DNA of 64,000 nucleotides from UBA3839 sp902776985. GTDB lineage: Bacteria > Bacteroidota > Bacteroidia > Bacteroidales > Bacteroidaceae. A program made the position numbers and the translations under genes. Position 1 is the first letter of the stretch; every line of letters starts with the position of its first letter. The DNA is taken from positions 34,690 through 98,689 of the forward strand of contig CACYSD010000004.1 of assembly GCA_902776985.1 (NCBI GenBank), in the 5' to 3' direction. The notes under the pieces were generated by a model that saw only the letters and a list, made by a program, of their open reading frames with translations, was not told the DNA's origin and did no database searches. Below, piece by piece: positions 57,967-64,000 of the stretch.

Positions 57967-58129
57967 AACTCACCTCCATTGTTGTTTTCTGCACTTTCAT
58001 GCCCATGTTCTTGTAGAATTGGAGTGCAGGATCGTTGCCTTCCCACACATTGAGAGTGATGTTATTGCAGCCGATACATTTTGCATAGTCGAGGACGTGC
58101 TCATACAGCGCCTTGCCTATGTGTCCCAG
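57953..58129 (-). pseudogene. C-terminal remnant of a GNAT acetyltransferase
   Basis: On the minus strand LGHIGKALYEHVLDYAKC, then NITLNVWEGNDPALQFYKNMG and MKVQKTTMEVSF reads to a stop at 57953. This is the acetyl-CoA-binding end of a GNAT enzyme (helix IGKALYEHV, NVWEGN, FYKNMGM). No start codon or N-terminal half is present, and upstream the frame is broken. It overlaps the last 14 bp of GH127. The remaining sequence to 58290 holds only the GH8 promoter. Confidence 0.75.
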
Positions 58130-58234
58130 CCAATTGTTTATCGGCTATGAAGCCGTCTGCAAATTTACTTCAATTAATCTAAACCATAAAACAAATGATA
58201 TGGTTTATTATCTGAAAGTTTATTATTCCTACAT

Positions 58235-58265
58235 TTGCCTTATTATCAGAAAAGATGTACTTTTG
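58235..58265 (+). promoter_or_regulatory. Promoter of the GH8 gene
   Basis: TTG at 58235-58237 and TACTTTTG at 58258-58265, spacing 20 bp. It places transcription downstream of the GNAT remnant and supports the ATG at 58290. Confidence 0.65.
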
Positions 58266-58289
58266 TGGAGTTTAATTATAGAAAAGCTT

Positions 58290-59666
58290 ATGGAGATTAC
58301 CAAAATCAAAAGACAACTTGCCGTGCTGGCAATGCTGTTTTTCCTTGTGCTGCAGGCTGGTGCCCAGCAGCAGTTTAAACCTTGGACAAAAGGTGCATTT
58401 GAGACAGGACGATACCGCAACGTGTTTGTGGAGATGGGTTATTCGCAAAGCGATGTTGATGCCAAGTTGAAGGAAGTCTTCAACGATGTTTTTAAGGGGG
58501 AAAACAAGGTTTATTTCGAGGTTGGTGACTCCATGGGCTACGTCAGCGACATCAAGAACCACGATGCCCGCACCGAAGGTATGTCGTACGGAATGATGAT
58601 TGCCGTGCAGTTTGGTGAGAAGGACATCTTCGACCGTCTGTGGCGATGGAGCAAGAAATATATGCAACACCAGAGCGAACACCGTGAAGGTTACTTTGCA
58701 TGGAGCTGCAAGACCGACGGCACGCATAACAGCGATGGTGCAGCCAGCGACGGAGAACTGTATTTCATCACCGCACTCATTTTCGCTTCGAACCGATGGG
58801 GCAACGACACAGGAATCAACTACAAGGCTGAAGCCCAACATATCCTTAACTGCATACAGCCTCGTGAATATACTCCTGAGCCAAGACCGGGAACAGGCAA
58901 CGCTGGTCCTCAACCGACAGGACCGCAGAAAATCTACCTGATAGACCCGGAGACAAATCTCATAACCTTCACTCCCGACGGATTCGGACAACGGTTTACC
59001 GACCCCAGCTATCACATCCCTGCATTCTACGAAGTGTGGGCAAAATGGGGCGATGACGGACGTTCTGAACTATGGAACGAATGTGCACGCAAGAGCCGCG
59101 AGTTCCTGCACAAATGCATCAACCCACAAACGGGGCTGAACGCTGATATGTGCCAGTATGACGGCAGTGAGATGCGGATGCCGCGATTCCCGGGTATGCC
59201 GCAGGGACAGCAGAATACCGCTCCACGGCGCAACGGAAGCAATAATTTCCGCTACGACTCATGGCGCGTACCTATGAACATAGCGATGGACTATGAATGG
59301 AGCTGTGAAGATGGTGAGTGGCAGCGACAGTACGGTGAGACTATCCAGAACTTCTTCTACTCACAAGGCGTCAATACTTTCCTTGACCAGTACCGCACCG
59401 ACGGCACTGTGCCTGAAGGCAATGAGATTCTCGGAGCAGGCGGTTTCCGCAAGCTGCGCCACAGTATTGGTCTTGTTGCCACTACTGCCGCAGCCTCGAT
59501 GATGTGTTCACACGCAAAGAGCAAGGAGTTTGTTGACGCTCTCTGGAACGCCAAACATGAGCCGTTTGACGACGGTTACTTCGATGCCTATTACGATGGT
59601 CTGCTCCGCCTCTTTGCCTTCATGCACCTAAGCGGAAACTATCGAATCATCTGTCCTGCAAACTAA
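58290..59666 (+). CDS. GH8 family glycosidase (Rex-like exo-oligoxylanase candidate)
   Basis: A 458-residue exported (alpha/alpha)6-barrel glycosidase. Signal peptide about 1-27 (MEITKIKRQLAVLAML...AGAQ). The general acid Glu96 is in DARTEGMSYGMM and a conserved Asp154 is in AASDGELYF. The overall order and the FYEVWAKWG, YDSWRVPMNIAMDY blocks match GH8 reducing-end xylose-releasing oligoxylanases; endo-acting GH8 remains possible. I start at the ATG at 58290; the frame is open further upstream but lies over the GNAT remnant and the promoter. With GH127 it points to arabinoxylan or related hemicellulose. Confidence 0.88.
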   Translation: MEITKIKRQLAVLAMLFFLVLQAGAQQQFKPWTKGAFETGRYRNVFVEMGYSQSDVDAKLKEVFNDVFKGENKVYFEVGDSMGYVSDIKNHDARTEGMSYGMMIAVQFGEKDIFDRLWRWSKKYMQHQSEHREGYFAWSCKTDGTHNSDGAASDGELYFITALIFASNRWGNDTGINYKAEAQHILNCIQPREYTPEPRPGTGNAGPQPTGPQKIYLIDPETNLITFTPDGFGQRFTDPSYHIPAFYEVWAKWGDDGRSELWNECARKSREFLHKCINPQTGLNADMCQYDGSEMRMPRFPGMPQGQQNTAPRRNGSNNFRYDSWRVPMNIAMDYEWSCEDGEWQRQYGETIQNFFYSQGVNTFLDQYRTDGTVPEGNEILGAGGFRKLRHSIGLVATTAAASMMCSHAKSKEFVDALWNAKHEPFDDGYFDAYYDGLLRLFAFMHLSGNYRIICPAN

Positions 59667-59715
59667 ACTTAAAAACTTAAGAACTTAAGAACTCAAGAAA
59701 CTTAAAAACTCAATA
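59665..59715. repeat. acTTAAgaac/aaaaacttaa decamer array
   Basis: Five units between converging GH8 and the beta-helix gene; the stop codon of the latter (59710) lies inside it. Confidence 0.7.
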
Positions 59716-61596
59716 CTTTCCATATCCGTTCCACATGTTGGAGGTAACGGATGATGCAGTGGAAACAGAAGGAGTGCTGCCTGAGACGAGAGTCATGCCT
59801 GTCGGCATCTTACTGTTTGAAGGAACCTTAAAGTAGAAATGGGTTGTACCGCCACTACTGAAGGAATACCAGCTGCCTTTAGAATAGGAGGCAGATTTCG
59901 ATGTCACTCCTGTGAGGCTGCTTCCGCCTTCCAATCCTCCGATTGAAACCACATTGCCGCCAGTGATGTAGAGTTTGTAGCCGCCCTCGGTGTTGGCATC
60001 AATACCCACTTCAGGACTGGTAGTAGCTACCGCAAACACATTTCCACCCTTTATATAGAAATTGCCGTTGGCATCCAAACCATCATTGCCAGTGCTGTTA
60101 CCCATCACATATCCTCCGCTGATGGTGAAATCGCTGGAAGAGTTGATGGCGTCGTCGCTCGACTGTGCATAGACATAGCCGTCGGTTATAGCGATGGTGC
60201 TCTTCGACTCAATTGCCTCATGGCTGCTGGCAATGGCAACTATAGTGCCTCCGTTGATGACTATGCCGCCGGAATAGGTGTAGTTCTTGTTGTCACCGCC
60301 GCCGGGACCGCCACCTCCGCCACCGGGACCACCGCCACCAGGACCACCGCCAGGAGCATAAGCAGAAGAATTGGTGACTTCGGTGCGTGTGCCTGCCTTG
60401 ATGGCTTTGGCCGATGCGGAATAGCTGCCGTAGGTGTAGTTAGAGCCTGAAGACTGAGCTGTGATGGTGCCGCCGTTGATGGTAAGTGTCTGGTCGGTCT
60501 TGATGCACTTGCCGCCCGAACCAGTGCTCTTCAGTGTGAGTGTGCCGCCGTTGATGGTGACGTCGCTGTCGGCACTCAGGCAACTGCAGCCCTTGGCATC
60601 TTGATCATCACTGTCGTAAGTGCCGTTGCCAGTGGTTGTCACGTTGATGGTGCCGTCATTGATGGTCATGCTGCCTGCTGCCTTCAAGCCCTTTGATGCC
60701 GCAGCAGTTACCTTTACGGTCAGAGTACCTCCTTCAATATATATGTTACCGCTGTCCTCGTCCTCATGGTCGGCAGTCTCTCCTGTAGACACGGTGCCGT
60801 CGAGGTCGGCCTGAATGGCGTCGTCGCCCACTCCGCTGATAGTCACCACGCCGCTCTTCATCTGGAAATACTCATTGCAGCTGATGCCGTCGCCTACTGC
60901 CGAAGTGATGTTGAGGGTGAGGTTCTTCACGGTGATATAATCACCGCTCTTGATGGCATGCTTGGTTTTTCCCACTACATTAAGCACACCGTTTCCCTGC
61001 AGCTGGATTTGTCCCTTGCTGTAGATGCACGCCTTCTGCGAGCCGTCGGCACAATCGGTAAGAGTGTTCTCAGTATTCTTTTTCGCGCTGATCTGAATAC
61101 GTTTGCCGTTGGTTATACTGATAGCAGCATCGGTGGCACAGGTAAGGCTGACTCCTGCCAGAGACACCGTACATTTGTACGAGCCGGAGAGGGCAAACTG
61201 TCCGTCGGCAGACGTTCCTGAGAGCTGATAGGTTATCTCGTCGTCATCCACATCACTGGTGTTGCTCTGGTCAACAGATACATAAGCACCGTTGACGGTC
61301 GGAGTGACGTATTGAGCCACATTGCCTGCAACGGTTACCGCTGCTGCCGAGCCGTTGTATTCCACCGTCACCAGATTGTCGGTCACTTCAGCGAAGTCAA
61401 TCTTCATTGCGGTGATGTCGCTGATGGCAAACTCCTTACCCATGATGGTCAGTGTGGTGCCGTCGGTATAGGTCATTTCTCCTGTCTGCGATGCAGGGAA
61501 CTTATATGTGACATCTCCTACGGAGACATTAAGATTCTGGGCGTTGACCGTCAACACCATGAGTGCAGCGGCAAGAATAGTAAGAACTCGTTTCAT
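59710..61596 (-). CDS. Cthe_2159-type (DUF4353) carbohydrate-binding beta-helix protein
   Basis: A 628-residue secreted protein, signal peptide about 1-19 (LTVNAQN). From about 130 a series of parallel beta-helix turns with the repeat ITVKNLTLNI / DAIQADLDG / GLDANGNFYIKGG is typical of Cthe_2159-like proteins, which bind polygalacturonate with calcium. A low-complexity Gly/Pro loop (PGGGPGGGGPGGGGGGPGGG, about 417-436) interrupts the helix. Pectin binding is inferred from the family. Its ATG overlaps the stop of the small upstream gene by 4 bp. Confidence 0.82.
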   Translation of the reverse strand: MKRVLTILAAALMVLTVNAQNLNVSVGDVTYKFPASQTGEMTYTDGTTLTIMGKEFAISDITAMKIDFAEVTDNLVTVEYNGSAAAVTVAGNVAQYVTPTVNGAYVSVDQSNTSDVDDDEITYQLSGTSADGQFALSGSYKCTVSLAGVSLTCATDAAISITNGKRIQISAKKNTENTLTDCADGSQKACIYSKGQIQLQGNGVLNVVGKTKHAIKSGDYITVKNLTLNITSAVGDGISCNEYFQMKSGVVTISGVGDDAIQADLDGTVSTGETADHEDEDSGNIYIEGGTLTVKVTAAASKGLKAAGSMTINDGTINVTTTGNGTYDSDDQDAKGCSCLSADSDVTINGGTLTLKSTGSGGKCIKTDQTLTINGGTITAQSSGSNYTYGSYSASAKAIKAGTRTEVTNSSAYAPGGGPGGGGPGGGGGGPGGGDNKNYTYSGGIVINGGTIVAIASSHEAIESKSTIAITDGYVYAQSSDDAINSSSDFTISGGYVMGNSTGNDGLDANGNFYIKGGNVFAVATTSPEVGIDANTEGGYKLYITGGNVVSIGGLEGGSSLTGVTSKSASYSKGSWYSFSSGGTTHFYFKVPSNSKMPTGMTLVSGSTPSVSTASSVTSNMWNGYGKY

Positions 61597-61982
61597 TTCA
61601 CAGCGATTTTATAAGTTCCACTTTTACCCTTAATCACATACACACCGGGAGGTAAGTTCTTAAGTTCTTGAGTATTTGAGAGCTTAAGTTGGCGTCCGTT
61701 AAGGTCGTAAACCTCAGTAATGTTTTCCAGTTCCTCGTCAGTGAGAGACTTTATTCCTGTTGTCTCGTTTGAAGAAGAGAAATACATCTTACTCAGGTTT
61801 GAGAGAGCAAACGTCTGTTCGCCTGCAATAAGATTTGTTCCAGAGAAGGAGATATTAAGCGATGAAACCTCCACAGAGATTTTTGCCCCATCCGTCGTTT
61901 CAAACGTCAGATAGGTGTAGTCTTCGGCATGAACAGCCATCGTTCCAAACAGGAACGTCAGAAGAAAAAACAGCTTTTTCAT
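61593..61982 (-). CDS. Small secreted protein with sorting-like tail
   Basis: A 129-residue protein: signal peptide (MKKLFFLLTFLFGTMAVHA), a beta-rich middle that resembles the N-terminal segment of its neighbour (YLTFETTDGAKISVEV), and a C-terminal tail ITEVYDLNGRQLKL...GVYVIKGK...YKIAVK of the sorting type. It overlaps the beta-helix gene by 4 bp, so both are coupled. Part of the tail (LKLSNTQELKNL) is encoded by a decamer array (61652-61691). It may be an anchor or partner for the beta-helix protein, which lacks such a tail. Confidence 0.72.
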   Translation of the reverse strand: MKKLFFLLTFLFGTMAVHAEDYTYLTFETTDGAKISVEVSSLNISFSGTNLIAGEQTFALSNLSKMYFSSSNETTGIKSLTDEELENITEVYDLNGRQLKLSNTQELKNLPPGVYVIKGKSGTYKIAVK

Positions 61983-62019
61983 TAGTTTGTAGTTTAGATA
62001 ATTGATTGTTTTTCTGCTG

Positions 62020-62050
62020 CAAAATTAGTGCTTATCTGTCAATGTGTCAA
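62020..62050 (-). promoter_or_regulatory. Promoter of the small secreted protein/beta-helix operon
   Basis: Minus strand TTG (62050-62048) and TAATTTTG followed by C (62027-62020), spacing 20 bp. Leader about 30 nt. Confidence 0.65.
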
Positions 62051-62124
62051 ACTATTGCAGATAATTAATGTTAAACGTAAGGAAAAGTATGGTAAAAGAT
62101 TATAAAATGAAAGTAAAAGCGTAA

Positions 62125-63672
62125 CTATTCTATCCAGTTCTCACGGTCAAGGCTGCGGTAGCCTATGGCTTCGGAGATGTGGTGACTGAGTATGCTCTCA
62201 GAGCCTTCGAGGTCGGCAATGGTGCGGGCAACCTTGAGAATGCGGTCGTAGGCACGAGCAGAGAGATTGAGCTTCTGCATGGCTGTGCGAAGGCGCTGCA
62301 TACTGGTGTCGTCGAGTGCAGCAAATTTCTGAAGAAGTTTTGAGGTCATCTGGGCATTGCAGTGTATTCCTTTGATGCCTAAAAACCTGTTTTCCTGTAT
62401 ATTCCTTGCCTTAATTACCCTTTCACGTATTGTCGCAGAACTCTCACCCTTGGGTGCCTTGGATATAGCCTCGAAGGGCACACTTTCAACCTCCACATGC
62501 ATGTCGATGCGGTCGAGCAGAGGACCTGATATCTTATTCAGGTAACGCTGTATCTGTCCTGGTGTACACGAACACTGATGCGTAGGATGATGGTGATAAC
62601 CACAGGGACAGGGGTTCATCGACGCAACAAGCATGAATGAACATGGAAGAGTAAGGTTGTAGCGGGCACGGGATATAGTTATGATGCGGTCTTCGAGGGG
62701 CTGACGCAGTGTTTCGAGTACGCTGCGCGAGAATTCTGGCAATTCATCGAGGAAGAGAACACCATTGTGTGCCAGACATATTTCACCTGGCATGAAGGAA
62801 CTTCCTCCGCCAACCAGTGCCACATCGGAAACGGTGTGATGGGGAGCACGGAAGGGACGCTGGCTGATAAGCGTGGAATTCTGCTGAAGTTTTCCTGCAA
62901 CACTATGAATCTGGGTGGTTTCAAGACTTTCCTCCAGCGAGAGTGGCGGCAGTATGCTTGGCAAGCGCTTCGCCATCATGGACTTGCCACAACCAGGACT
63001 GCCTACAAGAAGAATATTGTGTCCGCCTGCCGCAGCTATCTCGAAAGCGCGCTTCACACTCTCCTGCCCTTTCACCTCATCAAAATCGTAAGAGAAATCC
63101 AACACCTGTGAGTAGAAATCCTCACGGGTATTGACAACAGTAGGTTCCAAACCTGAGATATTGTGGAAGAAATCCACTATTTCCCTGATGTTGTGAACGC
63201 CATAGACTTTGAGGTTGTTGACTACAGCTGCCTCACGTGCGTTTTCCTCTGGGACAAACAGACCTTCATAACCCAGTTTACGTGCTTTTATGGATATGGG
63301 CAGAGCGCCTTTGATAGGAAGGATGGTGCCGTCGAGACCAAGTTCTCCGGCAAACATATATCTTTCCATATTGTCGGCTTTAAGATATCCAAAGGTCTGC
63401 ATCACTCCTATCGCCATTGGCAGGTCGAGAGCAGTGCCTTCCTTGCGTACATCTGCCGGAGTGAGGTTGATGATGACAGATCGGTTTGTAACATGGTAGT
63501 TGTTGGAACGAAGGGCTGAAAGCACTCGTTCCTGACTCTCCTTCACAGCATTGTCGGGAAGTCCAACGATATTGAACCTCGATTGCTGACCTGAGTCATA
63601 GTTGTCTGTTTCAACAACTACCACCATTGCCTCAAGTCCCTGAAGTGTAGCACTATGTATTTTTGAAAGCAT
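62125..63672 (-). CDS. YifB/ComM family magnesium-chelatase-like AAA+ ATPase
   Basis: A 515-residue protein. An N-terminal Lon-protease-like ChlI domain (about 1-165) precedes an AAA+ module with Walker A GSPGCGKSMMAKRLP and Walker B GVLFLDELPEF, then a zinc/Cys loop CPCGYHHHPTHQCSC and the C-terminal Mg-chelatase domain. ComM is a helicase that promotes branch migration in natural transformation; for this relative the role is inferred. Intact. Its start is bordered by palindromic repeats. Confidence 0.92.
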   Translation of the reverse strand: MLSKIHSATLQGLEAMVVVVETDNYDSGQQSRFNIVGLPDNAVKESQERVLSALRSNNYHVTNRSVIINLTPADVRKEGTALDLPMAIGVMQTFGYLKADNMERYMFAGELGLDGTILPIKGALPISIKARKLGYEGLFVPEENAREAAVVNNLKVYGVHNIREIVDFFHNISGLEPTVVNTREDFYSQVLDFSYDFDEVKGQESVKRAFEIAAAGGHNILLVGSPGCGKSMMAKRLPSILPPLSLEESLETTQIHSVAGKLQQNSTLISQRPFRAPHHTVSDVALVGGGSSFMPGEICLAHNGVLFLDELPEFSRSVLETLRQPLEDRIITISRARYNLTLPCSFMLVASMNPCPCGYHHHPTHQCSCTPGQIQRYLNKISGPLLDRIDMHVEVESVPFEAISKAPKGESSATIRERVIKARNIQENRFLGIKGIHCNAQMTSKLLQKFAALDDTSMQRLRTAMQKLNLSARAYDRILKVARTIADLEGSESILSHHISEAIGYRSLDRENWIE

Positions 63673-63685
63673 GATAAGAAAACAT

Positions 63686-63761
63686 AGACCCTCCCCTTGC
63701 CATCTCCCTTATCGTTCGGCTTGCCGACGCTTGCTTGCAAGAACGGAGGGGAGTAATTACC
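63686..63761. repeat. Palindromic repeat, long form, left member of an inverted pair
   Basis: agaccctcccc ... ggaggggagtaattac encloses CGTTC...GAACG with inner hairpins GGCttGCC and CTTGCttGCAAG. Confidence 0.75.
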
Positions 63762-63809
63762 TACTATGTGGAGGACTTATAAGTATTATATTATTGTTTG
63801 AAGATCTAA

Positions 63810-63896
63810 CCACTCCCCTCCCTTGGGAGGGGCAATCGCGCGTTCGCGTTCAAGCGATTGGTGAAGCGAAGCGGAAGGTGGACCGGGGGTGGGTCT
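63810..63896. repeat. Palindromic repeat, long form, right member of an inverted pair
   Basis: cactcccctcccttgggagg, then CAATCGC...GCGATTG around CGCGttCGCG, then GCgaaGC, ending ggggtgggtct. 48 bp separate it from its partner. The last about 100 bp of the window show only a CAATGCgaGCATTG palindrome (63980-63993) and no gene I can support. Confidence 0.78.
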
Positions 63897-64000
63897 TCTA
63901 TTTTATGGTAGGTTCTATAAATTATGTCGAGACGATTTTTGATTTTATGTAAGTGGACTTTTGTCAGCTTTTGAGAGCGCAATGCGAGCATTGTAACCGA

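Noticed and set aside
58272..59015. 247-codon antisense frame in the GH8 gene
   Set aside because: Opposite a clear glycosidase and overlaps its promoter.
63806..63991. 61-codon minus frame at the right edge
   Set aside because: Crosses a palindromic repeat, has no promoter, and shows no known motif.

Overview
The window looks like a chromosome segment of a Bacteroidales bacterium, most likely Prevotella-like. This rests on TAnnTTTG(C) promoter boxes instead of sigma-70 boxes, few Shine-Dalgarno sites, a fused MurF-alanine racemase, lineage families (GSCFA, DUF3098, DUF3127, DUF4835, DUF4954), lipoproteins, secreted proteins with C-terminal sorting-like tails, and plant-polysaccharide enzymes. 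I see no rRNA, tRNA, complete insertion sequence, prophage or CRISPR array.

Layout. 0-2.1 kb: a minus-strand operon lytTR - FHA membrane protein - secreted caspase-like protease, with the first codons of another minus gene at the left edge. 2.3-8.5 kb: a His/Asn/Gly-rich secreted protein, then DUF4954, an M16 peptidase and a small lipoprotein. 8.5-14.2 kb: metG, the murF-alr fusion and a GSCFA protein. 14.3-17.7 kb: a TatD-family nuclease, folK, and a translationally coupled radical SAM/Gfo-Idh-MocA oxidoreductase pair. 18-23.4 kb: miaB, then ftsX-DUF3098-uppP-truB-queA. 23.8-27.3 kb: a 1174-residue secreted repeat protein. 27.6-34.1 kb: rpsO, typA, acpP-fabF-rnc and a GH3-like enzyme. 34.2-40.3 kb: an Ig-like lipoprotein, DUF3127, dnaN, coaBC, DUF4835. 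40.4-47.7 kb (minus): THUMP RNA methyltransferase, cysE, a protease-TPR protein, recN, DUF362. 47.8-51.1 kb: a scrap zone with a decayed hsdR operon, an intact fic gene, a candidate small RNA with a strong terminator, repeats and an orphan sorting tail. 51.2-54.1 kb: M13 peptidase and a B3/B4-domain protein. 54.1-62 kb: a hairpin-repeat field, GH127 and GH8 glycosidases with a GNAT remnant between them, and a Cthe_2159-type beta-helix protein with a small tailed partner. 62.1-63.7 kb: YifB/ComM.

The most unusual property is the intergenic DNA. At least five families of small repeats recur: (i) C/G-rich palindromic elements running from AGACCC to GTAGTTA, often as inverted pairs; (ii) mini-hairpins whose stems change with compensation while the spacers stay constant; (iii) 9-10 bp phased arrays (CCTAGGnnnn, aacTTAAaaa); (iv) 7 bp GAAGAGT arrays; (v) TTTGATG...CATCAAA hairpins. 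Several have entered coding sequence and now appear to supply start codons, signal-peptide parts or C-termini (truB, folK, recN, cysE, the DUF4835 protein, the Ig-like lipoprotein, the protease-TPR protein, possibly GH127). Functional calls come from motif recognition by eye; no database search was run.
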